The position numbers and the translations under genes are program-made. A DNA stretch of 64,000 nt, from NCBI RefSeq assembly GCF_002150805.1, contig NZ_MTBA01000014.1, forward strand, positions 62,001-126,000. The letters run 5' to 3'. Shown in pieces: positions 35,273 through 45,127 of this stretch (position 1 is its first letter; the number at the start of each line of letters is the position of its first letter). A model generated the notes under the pieces. The model had not been told where the DNA came from, did not search any database, and was given only the letters and a program-made list of their open reading frames with translations. This stretch comes from Oceanospirillum sanctuarii (GTDB lineage: Bacteria; Pseudomonadota; Gammaproteobacteria; Pseudomonadales; Halomonadaceae).

Positions 35273-35995
35273 TTAACTACCCGCACCTCTTAGTTGAAAC
35301 GGTGAACCACCGGGAATCAGGCGCTTGCCGGTTAAGCCGTTAAACTCAGCCTGCGCTGCTGCCACACAAAACTCATTCAGGGCAGTGTAGTACTGAGCCT
35401 TGGCGCTGGAGAGGCGGCGCAGGTAGATCTCGTACTTACGCTTGGCTTCTTTGCCGGTGCGGCTCATGTTGATCTGTTCGCGCAGGTCTTTCAGGTAGGT
35501 CAGCAGTTCCTGAACTTCTTCAAATGCGCGCTCATTGTCTTTCAGGACTTCCTGATAGCGGCGGTTTTCGCTGCGTACCAAGTCGCGGATATCTGCTGAA
35601 CGGGTATTGCGTGGCGCGTCTTTAGTCAGGGAGATCATAATCGCCGGATACTGATCGGTTTCTATGCCGCGCTTGGAAGGAATACCGATACGGAAGCGAG
35701 CTGGGTTGAGGATATCCTGAGTGAATTTTTCAGCGGTGGTCAGCTGGTAGAGTTCACCGTGGAAGGCTTCGCGGGTTTCGATCTTGTTGTGCAGAAGTTG
35801 CTGGTGCAGTTGCAGGGCTTTCTGGGTCTGATCACGAAGGCGGTTCGCTTCGGTTTCCAGTGGATCAGCGCTTTGGGAGTAAAACTCGGTTGCGCTCTTA
35901 ACTGCTGCATGGGCATTGTTTGCCAGCATCACCATACCGGTTGCCATCAAAGCGATCAGTATCAGAGAGCGCATAAGTGAGAACAAAGTCGTCAT
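35273..35995 (-). CDS. hypothetical exported helical protein
   Basis: A 240-residue protein with a Sec-type signal (hydrophobic LMRSLILIALMATGMVML, cleavage near NAHAA) and a mature part dominated by charged helices (DPLETEANRLRDQTQKALQLHQQ and the 130-200 region), probably partly coiled coil. AGGA lies eight bases before the chosen ATG; an internal ATG at codon 8 is possible. I recognise no family. It converges with qhpG and is divergent from chemoreceptor copy 2; no functional link is evident. Confidence 0.7.
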   Translation of the reverse strand: MTTLFSLMRSLILIALMATGMVMLANNAHAAVKSATEFYSQSADPLETEANRLRDQTQKALQLHQQLLHNKIETREAFHGELYQLTTAEKFTQDILNPARFRIGIPSKRGIETDQYPAIMISLTKDAPRNTRSADIRDLVRSENRRYQEVLKDNERAFEEVQELLTYLKDLREQINMSRTGKEAKRKYEIYLRRLSSAKAQYYTALNEFCVAAAQAEFNGLTGKRLIPGGSPFQLRGAGS

Positions 35996-36498
35996 GGTGG
36001 TTTTCCTCGTTGTGCTTTCCCTTGCGGAACCTGACGCTTGGACATCCTGTCTTCGCCGCAGCCCTTGGCTGCCGTGGGGTTCCGAATGGTTGATATGGAT
36101 GGAATCAATAAGGTTTTAATTTAAGCACAGGGCGGAAAATCCACTGTTGAGGTTTTGTAAAGGCTGTGTAGGGAAGTGCAACAGTGTTTTGTTGGTCGGT
36201 TTGACGGAGATGTTTTAGCGATAGGTAGGGATGAATTTTGGGTATCAAAAAATGGATATAAAACCGGCAATAAATGAAAACGGACTTTGTATGCGAAAAG
36301 GGTTGCTTAGCAGTTGTGATATTAGAGCATTTGTAACTAAACGTAAGGATTATGGTTAATTTGTGTAACTGATATATGATTCGCGGTTTCGTGGAAGCTC
36401 TATAGCTGTTTCCTCTCTTTTTAAATTTAGCTCCTGAGACGCGAAGCCAGAACAATCGGATTGTTCGTACGGCAATGCGACTCAACCAGAGGTTATCA
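35996..36498. other. 503-bp intergenic region upstream of chemoreceptor copy 2
   Basis: It separates two divergent genes. Apart from the palindrome at 36450-36466 I see no gene or repeat. The distal half is AT-rich. Confidence 0.5.
36450..36466. promoter_or_regulatory. 8-bp-arm palindrome before chemoreceptor copy 2
   Basis: GAACAATC-G-GATTGTTC is a perfect inverted repeat with one central base, 33 bases before the start codon. It could be an operator overlapping the transcription start or a leader hairpin. Confidence 0.5.
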
Positions 36499-38544
36499 AT
36501 GAAAATTGCGACTAAGTTGGGTGGCGGGTATTTACTCATCCTGACGACGGTATTGATGTGTGGTGCTGCAGGTGTTTTCGGTATCACGAAACTCTCAGAA
36601 CAGTTGGACTTTATTACAGGGCCTGCTTGGGATGCTGCAGACGGTGCTATGGAGGGATCCATTGGTATTGAGGCTGAAATGCTGGGTGTAGCCCAGCTGA
36701 TCACAGGGCAGGCGGAACCGGATAAAGCGAAGAGCATCATCAACGAAGCAAAAGCGTCTTCTGAGGATGCGCTGGGGCGAATGGTGGCCTCAGGCTTATT
36801 GTCTGGCGGTGATATTGCTGATCTGAAAGATAGTCAAAGTACTTTTTACAAGCAGCAAACCCGGCTGATCGATAGCTATGAGAGTTTTAAAGAAGCCGAT
36901 CAGCGCTTACGAAAAAACTTTAATGAGTTTCAGGAACTGATGGTTCAGGCGGAAGAGTTGGGTGATTCTGCTGTGGAAGCTTTGGAGAGTAACCCTGATG
37001 CCCTTATTAGCTGGAATACCGGTATTGAGGAAAAATGGAGTGCGGCAGATGGCGGTATGGAGAGCCAAATCGAACTCTTGACCCGCTTCTATAACTACCA
37101 GCGTTTGGTGGGGCTGACGGGGCATGTTTCCCGTTCAGAAGAGCAGCAGATTATTAAAAAACTGGATGGCGCATTAACTGCGCTGAAAGAGAAAGGTTTG
37201 CAGATTGGCCTGCACCCGCTCTTTATTGCGGAGAATGTTAAGGTCGGAGTATTTGAAGGCCAGAGCTATGCGGTGGCAATCGACAAAGCCGTTGGCCAGC
37301 ATGAGATAGACTTTAAGGCTGCTGTTAAGGCGTTTTTTGCATTCCGGGAAGATATCTCCACATATTATTCTGCTTCAGATGCGTTGTTGGACACGGTAGA
37401 GCAGATTGAGGAAAAAGCAGATCAAACTGTTGAAGGTCAGTTGCCGGAAGTATTGGCGACTAAAAAGTTTGTTTTCACTCTGATGTTATTGGTGACTCTG
37501 TTGAGTGTTATCAGTGTGGTAGCGCTGATGTATTTTGTGGTTCAGGGGATAATTAAGCCGGTTAAGGAGATGTCCCGAGTAAGTCAGCAGATCGCTGATG
37601 GTAATCTGAATGTCTCCCTTAGCGAACAAAGAAGTGCCAGTGACGATGAGCTGGGTGTTCTGAGCGGTAATATGTTGCGCATGACACGTCAGCTGCACGA
37701 TACCATTTCTGAAGTAGCGGTAACTTCCGAGATGCTCTCGTCTCAGGCGCTTCAATTGTCAGCTGTTGATGAAGAAACGCGAGCGAGCGTGGTTGAGCAG
37801 CAAATGCGTACGGCGCAGGTTGCGTCAGCAGTTACTGAAATGTCGGTTGCGAGCAAAGAGGTAACGGCTAATGCCTCTATGGTTCGTAACTCGGTTAATG
37901 AGGTGCTGGAACTGGCGAACAGCGGAAAATCAGTTGTCGAATCCAATATTGTTGTGATCAATCGTTTGGCGGAGAAGGTAAGTGATACTGCTGAAGTTGT
38001 TGGTCATTTGGCGGACGACAGTGAGAAAATTGGAACTGTCTTGGATGTTATCCGTGGCATTGCTGAGCAAACCAATTTGTTGGCGCTGAACGCAGCTATT
38101 GAGGCAGCAAGGGCTGGTGAGCAGGGGCGGGGGTTTGCTGTTGTTGCTGATGAGGTTCGTACACTGGCGCAGAGAACCCAGGAATCTACAGAGGAGATTC
38201 AGTCGGTTATTGAGGGGCTGCAATTGCGAACCAAGGGGGCATTTGATGCGATGGAAGGCAGTAAGCAGCAGGTGATCGATTGTACGGGCCAGGCTCGGGA
38301 GACAGAAGCTTCCCTGAGAAAGATTACTGGCGAAATGGAAAATATTGCGATGACAGTGAATCAGATTGCTGCTGCTATGATTCAGCAGGACAGTACTGCT
38401 GATGAGATTACCCAGAATGTTGTCGGCATTGACCACGAGGCGCAGAAAACAGTGTCAGTGGTTAATCTCTCATCCGGAGCAAGTTCGGAATTGGCGGATA
38501 AGGCGGTTCGCCTTCGGTCACTGGTGTCGGCTTATCAGGTCTGA
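36499..38544 (+). CDS. methyl-accepting chemotaxis protein (copy 2)
   Basis: A 681-residue chemoreceptor: membrane helices about 7-29 and 324-346, with a roughly 295-residue helical periplasmic domain between them, HAMP about 348-400, and the signalling tip [16 protein letters not shown] about 525. ATG 36499 with AGAGG six bases upstream is preferred to the ATG eight codons earlier. Codon use is somewhat more AT-rich than the qhp genes. It lies between the qhp cluster and the second polyamine locus; its ligand is unknown. Confidence 0.87.
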   Translation: MKIATKLGGGYLLILTTVLMCGAAGVFGITKLSEQLDFITGPAWDAADGAMEGSIGIEAEMLGVAQLITGQAEPDKAKSIINEAKASSEDALGRMVASGLLSGGDIADLKDSQSTFYKQQTRLIDSYESFKEADQRLRKNFNEFQELMVQAEELGDSAVEALESNPDALISWNTGIEEKWSAADGGMESQIELLTRFYNYQRLVGLTGHVSRSEEQQIIKKLDGALTALKEKGLQIGLHPLFIAENVKVGVFEGQSYAVAIDKAVGQHEIDFKAAVKAFFAFREDISTYYSASDALLDTVEQIEEKADQTVEGQLPEVLATKKFVFTLMLLVTLLSVISVVALMYFVVQGIIKPVKEMSRVSQQIADGNLNVSLSEQRSASDDELGVLSGNMLRMTRQLHDTISEVAVTSEMLSSQALQLSAVDEETRASVVEQQMRTAQVASAVTEMSVASKEVTANASMVRNSVNEVLELANSGKSVVESNIVVINRLAEKVSDTAEVVGHLADDSEKIGTVLDVIRGIAEQTNLLALNAAIEAARAGEQGRGFAVVADEVRTLAQRTQESTEEIQSVIEGLQLRTKGAFDAMEGSKQQVIDCTGQARETEASLRKITGEMENIAMTVNQIAAAMIQQDSTADEITQNVVGIDHEAQKTVSVVNLSSGASSELADKAVRLRSLVSAYQV

Positions 38545-38576
38545 TCATATCCATTTCTAAAGCCGCGTAGTAAACA

Positions 38577-38612
38577 AAAAGCCCCGCTCTTGTTTCCAGG
38601 AGCGGGGCTTTT
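38577..38612. terminator. bidirectional terminator
   Basis: AAAAGCCCCGCTC and GAGCGGGGCTTTT form a 13-bp stem with A run and T run on the two sides, serving convergent chemoreceptor and potF copy 2. Confidence 0.88.
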
Positions 38613-38730
38613 CTGTCTTTCTTCGTTGAAAGTCGCAATCAAGTGCCGAGCCGTGACGCCAGCAGCACTTTTTACCTGAAGCAGCTTACCTAAAGCAACT
38701 TACAGGTGACCCTTTCAGGTCAGTGCGTGA

Positions 38731-39846
38731 TTAGCGGCCGGTTTTGATATCGGTCCACAGGCGGTTACGCACTTTCAGAACTGCCATAGACGGTTTGTCA
38801 GTCATGTACAGTTTGGCTTTGGTTTCATCATCCGGATAGATGGCAGCATCGCCTACGATCTCAGGATCAACCAGTGCGGTTGCGTCTTTGTTCGGGTTTG
38901 CATACCAAACGTAGTCGGTGATCTCGGCGATGATGTCAGGACGCATCAGGAAGTTGATGAACTTGTGTGCGTTGTCTGCATTTTTCGAGTCAGCCGGAAT
39001 CAGCAGCATATCGAACCAGATCTCGGTGCCTTCTTTCGGGATGGTGTACAGCACTTCTACACCGTTACCGGCTTCTTCAGCACGGGCAGCCGCCTGGAAA
39101 ACATCACCGGAGTAACCTACGGCCACACAGCTGTCGCCGTTAGCCAGATCGTTTACGTACTGAGACGAGGTGAACTGCTTCACGTATGGGCGAACAGAGG
39201 TCAGCAGTTTGGCTGCCGGTGCGCTCATTTTGTAGTCGCTACGCTTGCTGCTGGTTGGGTTTTTACCCAGATAGTTCAGGGCAAAAGGAATCATTTCATC
39301 GGCAGAATCCAGGAAAGTAACGCCACATTCCTGCAGTTTCTCGATGTTTTCCGGTTTAAAGATCAGATCCCAGCTATCTACCGGTGCATCTTCACCCAGC
39401 GCTTTTTTAACCAGTTCCGGGTTGTAACCGATGCCTGTCGTACCCCACAGGTAAGGCACACCGTACTGATTGCCCGGATCTTTTTTGCTCAGGGTTTTCA
39501 TCAGCGAAGGATCAAGGTGGGTCATGTTTGGTAACTGACCTTTGTCCAGCTTCATAAAGATGCCGGCTTTGATCTGCAGCTCCATAAAGTGTGAGCTTGG
39601 AACCACCAGATCGTAACCTGAGTTACCTGCCAGAAGTTTGGCTTCCAGAATTTCGTTGCTGTCGTAAACGTCGTAGTTCACCTTGATGCCGGTTTCTTTT
39701 TCAAACTTGGCGATGGTGTCTTCGGCGATATAGTCCGACCAGTTATAGAAATTCAGCACTTCTTCTGCCTGTGCCGTCGCAGCGGTAAAGGCCAGAGTCA
39801 GGGCTGAGAGGGTCAGCTTGAGACGGGGCATTATCGTTTTTTTCAT
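38731..39846 (-). CDS. potF: polyamine-binding periplasmic protein (copy 2)
   Basis: A PotD/PotF-family binding protein of 371 residues, with a Sec signal starting MKKTIMPRLKL and mature hallmarks VLNFYNWSDYIAEDT, KETGIKVNYDVYDSNE and SGYDLVVPSSH nearly the same as the copy at 8391. The ATG at 39844-39846 follows AAGGAAAG and is preferred to an upstream in-frame start. No transporter ATPase or permease genes accompany it, so it may hand substrate to the PotGHI at 9.5-12.5 kb. It is downstream of a second puuA on the same strand. Confidence 0.88.
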   Translation of the reverse strand: MKKTIMPRLKLTLSALTLAFTAATAQAEEVLNFYNWSDYIAEDTIAKFEKETGIKVNYDVYDSNEILEAKLLAGNSGYDLVVPSSHFMELQIKAGIFMKLDKGQLPNMTHLDPSLMKTLSKKDPGNQYGVPYLWGTTGIGYNPELVKKALGEDAPVDSWDLIFKPENIEKLQECGVTFLDSADEMIPFALNYLGKNPTSSKRSDYKMSAPAAKLLTSVRPYVKQFTSSQYVNDLANGDSCVAVGYSGDVFQAAARAEEAGNGVEVLYTIPKEGTEIWFDMLLIPADSKNADNAHKFINFLMRPDIIAEITDYVWYANPNKDATALVDPEIVGDAAIYPDDETKAKLYMTDKPSMAVLKVRNRLWTDIKTGR

Positions 39847-40158
39847 CAGCTTTCCTTTCCTGTTTTTTTCTTTAATTTTTAGCGTTAGGGCGCTTTGTTT
39901 GTACTGGATCTTAATCATTCAGAAACAAAGGCTTAGGTCGCATTTTCCCCTAAAGGAACTGTATCGGGATAAAGCCCGCCACAGGGCGGATTTTTTCAGT
40001 TTTAAACGGCACTGAAAAGGCTTTAACCCTTTGAATCTTTTGTTTTTATTGATCCGCTGTTTGATATCTGTGGGTTGTTCGTCAGATATCGGTTTGCTGC
40101 AAGCCGGATAACGGCTGAAGCCTGATGGTTATCAGGCTTCAGAGGTGTTTAATCTGGC
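39847..40158. other. 312-bp gap between puuA copy 2 and potF copy 2
   Basis: It contains two hairpins: CCGCC-ACAG-GGCGG with a T run on the plus strand near 39977-39998, and TGAAGCCTGAT / ATCAGGCTTCA at 40116-40141. No gene seen. A potF promoter probably lies here. Confidence 0.5.
40116..40141 (-). terminator. hairpin after puuA copy 2
   Basis: Perfect 11-bp stem with loop GGTT, 18 bases past the puuA stop. It has no clear T run on the minus strand, so it may slow or process the transcript rather than end it. Confidence 0.5.
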
Positions 40159-41505
40159 TCATACATTCAGCAGCAGGTATTCACGTTCCCAGGAGCTGAT
40201 CACCTTGTTGAAGGTTTCAAACTCGGCACGTTTCACACCTATGTAGGCATCTACAAACTGGCAGCCGAAGATTTCGCGCAGTTCCGGGCAGTTCTCCAGC
40301 AGACGCAGACCTTCTTCAAGAGTACGGGCTACTTCTACCTGATCACCTTCTTCTGCTGCGGCATCGGTTGTTGGCTTGCTTGGCTCCAGCTTCTGTTTCA
40401 GACCCAGATAACCACAGGCAAGGCTTGCAGCGATTGCCAGGTACGGGTTGCAGTCTGCACCCGGGAAGCGGTTTTCGATACGGGTCGCCACTGGCGGTGC
40501 TTCCGGAGCACGCAGACCTGTGGTGCGGTTATCGATACCCCACTTGGTGTTCACCGGTGCAGACATATCCGGCGTAAAGCGGCGGTAGGAGTTCACGTTC
40601 GGCGCGTAGAAGCTGATCGCGTTTGGCGTGTACTTCTGCAGGCCGCCCAGATAGTGATAGAACTCCTGGCTGAACTTCTCGCCATCTTTACCGGCAAAGA
40701 TATTCTCGCCGGTTTCGATGTTGATCAGACTCTGGTGCAGGTGCATGGAACTGCCCGGTTCTTCTTCCATCGGCTTAGCCATAAAGGTGGCATAAGCGCC
40801 GTGCTTCATGGCGGCTTCACGCAGGGTACGTTTGAAGACAAATACCTGATCTGCCAGTTTCAGCGGGTCACCGTGCAGGAAATTAATCTCCATCTGCGCA
40901 GCGCCGGTTTCGTGGATCAGGGTGTCCACGTCCAGACCCTGAGCTTCACAGTAGTCGTACAGGGTATCAATCAGCGGATCGAACTCGTTAACCGCATCAA
41001 TACTGTAGGACTGACGGGCGGTTTCACGACGACCGGAGCGGCCGATGGCTGGCTTCAGGTGGTAATCCGGGTCGATGTTTTTCTGTACCAGATAGAACTC
41101 AACTTCTGGTGCGATAACCGGTTTGAGGCCTTCTTTTTCAAAAAGGGCCAGCACTTTGCGCAGGATAGAACGGCTGGAAAGCGGGTGCAGTTCACCATCA
41201 AAGGTGTAGCAGTCGTTGATCACCTGAGCCGTTGGCTCGTTGGCCCAAGGCACGACGCGTAGCGTGTCCGGGTCCGGCTGCAGCAGCATATCTTTGTCGG
41301 CAGCATCAACGATGTCGAAGTGGTTTGCTGCCCAGTCGCCGGTCACTGTCTGTACCAGCAGAGTTTCCGGGATGCGGCCACCTTGTTCGTCGAGGAATTT
41401 CTGGGGTGGGTAAAACTTACCACGGGCGTTACCGGTCATGTCCGGCAGGGTGGATTCAACTTCTGAGATTGCGTTCTCTTTGAGAAACCTGGCTACGGCT
41501 TCCAT
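40159..41505 (-). CDS. puuA: glutamine synthetase family protein, gamma-glutamylpolyamine synthetase type (copy 2)
   Basis: A 448-residue glutamine-synthetase-fold enzyme with the metal-site APEVEFYLV, GSSMHLHQSL histidine segment, and NRTTGLRAPEAPPVATRIENR. It is clearly a paralogue but not a recent duplicate of the enzyme at 6806. It would ligate glutamate to a polyamine or related monoamine. AAGGTGAG precedes the ATG. Neighbours are a polyamine-binding protein downstream and a PuuB-type oxidase divergently upstream, so this set may be tuned to a different amine. Confidence 0.85.
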   Translation of the reverse strand: MEAVARFLKENAISEVESTLPDMTGNARGKFYPPQKFLDEQGGRIPETLLVQTVTGDWAANHFDIVDAADKDMLLQPDPDTLRVVPWANEPTAQVINDCYTFDGELHPLSSRSILRKVLALFEKEGLKPVIAPEVEFYLVQKNIDPDYHLKPAIGRSGRRETARQSYSIDAVNEFDPLIDTLYDYCEAQGLDVDTLIHETGAAQMEINFLHGDPLKLADQVFVFKRTLREAAMKHGAYATFMAKPMEEEPGSSMHLHQSLINIETGENIFAGKDGEKFSQEFYHYLGGLQKYTPNAISFYAPNVNSYRRFTPDMSAPVNTKWGIDNRTTGLRAPEAPPVATRIENRFPGADCNPYLAIAASLACGYLGLKQKLEPSKPTTDAAAEEGDQVEVARTLEEGLRLLENCPELREIFGCQFVDAYIGVKRAEFETFNKVISSWEREYLLLNV

Positions 41506-42091
41506 AACTCACCTTCACATTTTTTTGGGTGGCAGATTCAGCTTAATGACAGCTTAGGTCTGTTATAGCTAAGCCGCTTATTGCTGTCTGCTGCTTTTAT
41601 TAGTCGCTTATCATTTTTGTTGCGCTTTATCTGTCTGCGTTTACCGCTGCAGGCAGATAAGAAACAGATGGCTGTTATCGGTCTGATGCTTTTATCCCTT
41701 ACTGGCGATTGTAAACATCCGGTGTTGTGTGGCCTGTCAGGCTGATTATTGACTGACCGATAGTGATAAACCGAATCATGTTTCGGTTTCTAGGCTAGGT
41801 GAAAAGAAAATCTAAAGCAACAGAAAGTTTCTCTAAAAAAGTTAAAAAGATTTTTCGGATCTCTGAAAAGCCCATAAAAACAGGCTTGTTACTGGAAATT
41901 ATTAGAAGTATTATTCGGTTTGTTGTGGGGTTTGTTATCCCTTTAAGACTTTTTGGTTGAACTGATTTAGAGCGGAAAGTTAGCGAAAACCTTTTTTGTG
42001 CACTTTTCTGAAGCGGCAAAAAAGTGAGCGCCGGTGGCTTATGTTCAAAAAAGTTCAGTGAAAGCAGGGGAATGTTTTGGAGATTGAAACT
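41506..42091. other. 586-bp divergent promoter region, puuA copy 2 / puuB
   Basis: It is AT-rich with no convincing gene or palindrome. An antisense reading frame that continues into puuB looks spurious. Both divergent promoters must be here. Confidence 0.5.
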
Positions 42092-43390
42092 ATGACTCAG
42101 GGTTACACGCCCTCTTACTATGCGGACAGCGCAAACCCCAAGCCGGATTATCCAGTTTTGACCGGAGAGGTTCAGACCGATATCTGTATCGTGGGTGCGG
42201 GCTTTACCGGTCTGTCTGCGGCTTTGCATCTGGCGGAACAGGGTTATCAGGTTGCTGTGCTGGAAGCGGAGCGTATCGGCTGGGGGGCATCCGGTCGTAA
42301 CGGCGGTCAGGTTTGTCAGGGCCATAACATGGGCCATGAGGATCTGGAGAAGAAGGTCGGCAAGGCCGGTGCCGATATGCTGTGGCAGATGTCTCTGGAA
42401 TCTGTGGATCTGGTGAAAGAGCTGGTGGCCAAGCATGAGATCGACTGTGATCTGAAAAGCGGTGTTCTGCACGTAGCAGCCAAGCCATCCCATAACGCCC
42501 ATATCAAAGAGACCGTTGAGTACAAAAACAAGGTACTCAACTACGATGCCCTCAAGTATGTGGAGCCGGAAGAGGTTTCCAATATGTTGGGCTGCGAGCG
42601 CTTCGGTGCCGGTGAATACTGGACTGAAGGTGCCCACCTGCATCCTCTGAACTATGCGTTGGGTCTTGCCGCAGCGGCAGAAAAAGCCGGTGTTCAGTTT
42701 TTTGAAAACAGCCGTGTCAGCCATTACGAGCGCCGCCAGACCACCGCCGGTAAAGGCGTTGAGGTTTTTGGTGAGCAGGGTTCGGTAAAAGCTAAATATG
42801 TGCTGCTGGCCTGTAACGGCTATCTGGGCAAGCTGGAACCGCGCATTGCGGGCAAGATCATGCCCATCAATAACTTTATTCTGGCGACTGAGCCGCTGGA
42901 TGAAGCCACCTGCCGTCGTATCAACCGTGATGATGTTGCCGTGGCGGATTCCCGCTTTGTCATCAACTACTTCAAGTTGTCCGGTGATAACCGTCTTTTG
43001 TGGGGTGGGGGCGAAAACTATTCCTCAAAATTCCCGAAAGATATCGGCAGTTTTGTGCGTCCTTATATGCTGGAGTACTACCCGGAATTGAAGGATGTGA
43101 AGATCGATTACGGCTGGGGCGGCACCCTGGCGATCACTCTGAATCGTATGCCGCACTTCGAGCGTATTGATGAAGTGATCTATGTGGCACAGGGCTATTC
43201 CGGTCACGGTGTGGCGCTGGCGACACTGGGCGGCAAGCTGATGGCAGAGGCGATCAGTGGCAGCGCCGAACGCTTCGACCTCTTTTCCAAAGTACCAACG
43301 CCTACTTTCCCCGGTGGCACCCTGTTACGTTGGCCGGGACTGGTGGCGGGCATGCTGTTCTATTCCCTGCGTGATCGCCTGGGACGTTAA
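42092..43390 (+). CDS. puuB: FAD-dependent gamma-glutamylputrescine oxidoreductase type
   Basis: A 432-residue DAO-family flavoprotein with ICIVGAGFTGLSAALHLAEQG as dinucleotide fold, the following acidic end AVLEAER, GWGASGRNGGQ contacting FAD, and C-terminal GYSGHGVALATLGGKL. PuuB oxidises gamma-glutamylputrescine to the aminobutyraldehyde, releasing ammonia and hydrogen peroxide. ATG 42092 with TGGAG upstream is preferred to a TTG five codons earlier. It is divergent from puuA copy 2 and followed by a TetR gene and a cupin gene. Confidence 0.88.
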   Translation: MTQGYTPSYYADSANPKPDYPVLTGEVQTDICIVGAGFTGLSAALHLAEQGYQVAVLEAERIGWGASGRNGGQVCQGHNMGHEDLEKKVGKAGADMLWQMSLESVDLVKELVAKHEIDCDLKSGVLHVAAKPSHNAHIKETVEYKNKVLNYDALKYVEPEEVSNMLGCERFGAGEYWTEGAHLHPLNYALGLAAAAEKAGVQFFENSRVSHYERRQTTAGKGVEVFGEQGSVKAKYVLLACNGYLGKLEPRIAGKIMPINNFILATEPLDEATCRRINRDDVAVADSRFVINYFKLSGDNRLLWGGGENYSSKFPKDIGSFVRPYMLEYYPELKDVKIDYGWGGTLAITLNRMPHFERIDEVIYVAQGYSGHGVALATLGGKLMAEAISGSAERFDLFSKVPTPTFPGGTLLRWPGLVAGMLFYSLRDRLGR

Positions 43391-43601
43391 CAAAGCCCAG
43401 CTGTGTAACGACGAAGAAAGATTAAGAACAAAGCGAACCCATAAGAACTCAACCGACAGAAAGGACAATCAAAGAGGAAACAAGCAAGCTGTACGCTAAA
43501 CAGATAACGGCTTAAAAGATCACCGCTAGGCAAACTCCGGCGCATCCGTATAATGCGCCCAGATCAGGTAAACAAACAGGCAGAACAGGTGAATTTATTC
43601 G

Positions 43602-44285
43602 ATGAAGGATACCAAGGCAGACTCTAAAGCACAGGTGGTTTCTGAGGCGGTGCGCCGCAAGAAGCAGACCCAGAGTCTGGAACCCCGGAATGCTCCGGTT
43701 CAGGACAGATCCAAGCAACGCTCCCGTCAGATCATCGATGCAACCGGTGAACTGCTTGAAGAGGTGGGTTTGGATGATCTGAACACCATACTGATCGCCA
43801 AAGCGGTTGGTATCTCGGTGGGTTCTCTGTATCACTACTTTCCGAATAAACACGCCATTCTGCACGCCATGGGCACCCGCTGGCTGGAGCAGGTAGAAGC
43901 CGCACTGGATGAGATCGCCAGCTGGCCGGTGGAAACCATGCCCTTGTCAGAGCTTCTGCCAAAGATGCTCAAGATTAAGCTGGGTGTTTACCGTCGTCAG
44001 AAAGCGATTCTGACTCTGGTGCAGGCGATGTTCTCTGTGCCGGAGCTGCGAGAACTGGACGAACGCCATGACGAGCTGGAGATCAGCCGTATGGCCGAGG
44101 TGTTCCGTCGTATGGGGATTAATCGCCATGTGCGGGAGCGCGAGCGTCTGGGACGTCTCTATCTGGAAGTGACCCACAGCGTCTTTCTGGTGGTGGTTAA
44201 CCAGAAGGGTGACCGTGCCAAGCGCACCCTGGCGGATCTGGAATCCATGCTGAATAACCTCTTGCTGGGTTATCTGCCGGAATAG
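43602..44285 (+). CDS. TetR-family transcriptional regulator
   Basis: A 227-residue regulator with an extended basic N-terminus, TetR helix-turn-helix about residues 45-90 (RQIIDATGELLEEVG, IAKAVGISVGSLYHYFPNKHAIL) and a helical C-terminal ligand domain. It lies between puuB and the cupin gene on the same strand, so it probably controls the second polyamine locus. No obvious palindrome was found near it. Ligand unknown. Confidence 0.82.
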   Translation: MKDTKADSKAQVVSEAVRRKKQTQSLEPRNAPVQDRSKQRSRQIIDATGELLEEVGLDDLNTILIAKAVGISVGSLYHYFPNKHAILHAMGTRWLEQVEAALDEIASWPVETMPLSELLPKMLKIKLGVYRRQKAILTLVQAMFSVPELRELDERHDELEISRMAEVFRRMGINRHVRERERLGRLYLEVTHSVFLVVVNQKGDRAKRTLADLESMLNNLLLGYLPE

Positions 44286-44422
44286 TTCTTTCAGAAGTTC
44301 TGAATCTGTTTTAACGGCTTTTATGAAAGCTCTGTTTAGTGCTGCAGTTTGCTACCTCTTAACGGTCTTTTGTCTGTCGGTTTAACCCCTTTAATGACTG
44401 CAAAAGAAATAGAGTAGTAACC

Positions 44423-44818
44423 ATGACACAAGTACAAAATCCTTCATCTCAGGTTCAAAAACTAAAGCGCATCCGCAGCGAACACAAAGCTGCTGAAGGT
44501 GCGGATACACCCATCAGTCTGGACCGTGTGATCTCCGGAAAGCCGATGGAGAGCGTGGAAAACCTCTTCACCAACAGCAAAGAAAACTTCTTCTGTGGTG
44601 TCTGGTCTTCTACCGAAGGTAAATGGAACCTGAACTACACCGAAGACGAGTTCTGCTATCTGATCTCCGGCCGTGCGGTACTGACCGATGAAGAAGGTCA
44701 TCAGGAGGTTCTGAGTGCCGGTGATGCCTTCGTGATTCCTGCAGGCTATAAAGGCAGCTGGGAAACCATCGGCCACGCGAAAAAGTTCTATGCGATTTAT
44801 GAAGAGAGCGAAGGTTGA
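44423..44818 (+). CDS. small cupin-domain protein (DUF861-like)
   Basis: A 131-residue single-domain cupin: GKWNLNYTEDEFCYLISGRAVLTDEEG and GDAFVIPAGYKGSWET form the two cupin motifs, close to the Cupin_3/DUF861 family. The usual histidines of motif 1 are largely replaced, so metal binding is uncertain. Similar genes often lie beside polyamine or amino-acid oxidation genes; their biochemical role is unclear. It is followed at once by a strong terminator. Confidence 0.78.
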   Translation: MTQVQNPSSQVQKLKRIRSEHKAAEGADTPISLDRVISGKPMESVENLFTNSKENFFCGVWSSTEGKWNLNYTEDEFCYLISGRAVLTDEEGHQEVLSAGDAFVIPAGYKGSWETIGHAKKFYAIYEESEG

Positions 44819-44867
44819 TTATCAGTTGATGTTTCACTGATCCGTTTACCAAAAGCGGATATTCAAG

Positions 44868-44903
44868 AGCCCGGTCAGGCAGTGCCTGACCGGGCTTTTT
44901 TTT
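44868..44903 (+). terminator. intrinsic terminator after cupin gene
   Basis: Perfect 13-bp stem AGCCCGGTCAGGC / GCCTGACCGGGCT, loop AGT, then seven T. The remaining gap to 45127 is AT-rich and presumably holds the promoter of the hybrid kinase. Confidence 0.92.
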
Positions 44904-45127
44904 GTCTATGCTTTCGTTTTGATTGTGGCCTTAAGTTTTTCTTAAGAAAATTTTGCTAGATTTTTGGGTTGCTCAATGTGGTTTTGTTAGATTAAGCCCC
45001 TAAGAAAAGTATGTTTTTTGGTTTTAGTATCTTGTGTTTTGTCAATAATGCTCTAAATTAGTGCGTAATATCTAACATTTATATTGAATGAATGTTATTA
45101 TCGGAATGTGTTTCCCGGAGTACATTC

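Noticed and set aside
36105-36743. 212-codon minus-strand frame at the chemoreceptor start
   Set aside because: It is antisense to the first part of chemoreceptor copy 2 and its promoter region, with no domain signal.
41795-42724. 309-codon minus-strand frame spanning the puuB 5' half and the upstream gap
   Set aside because: The half over puuB is antisense to a sure gene, there is no credible start signal, and the product has no recognisable fold.
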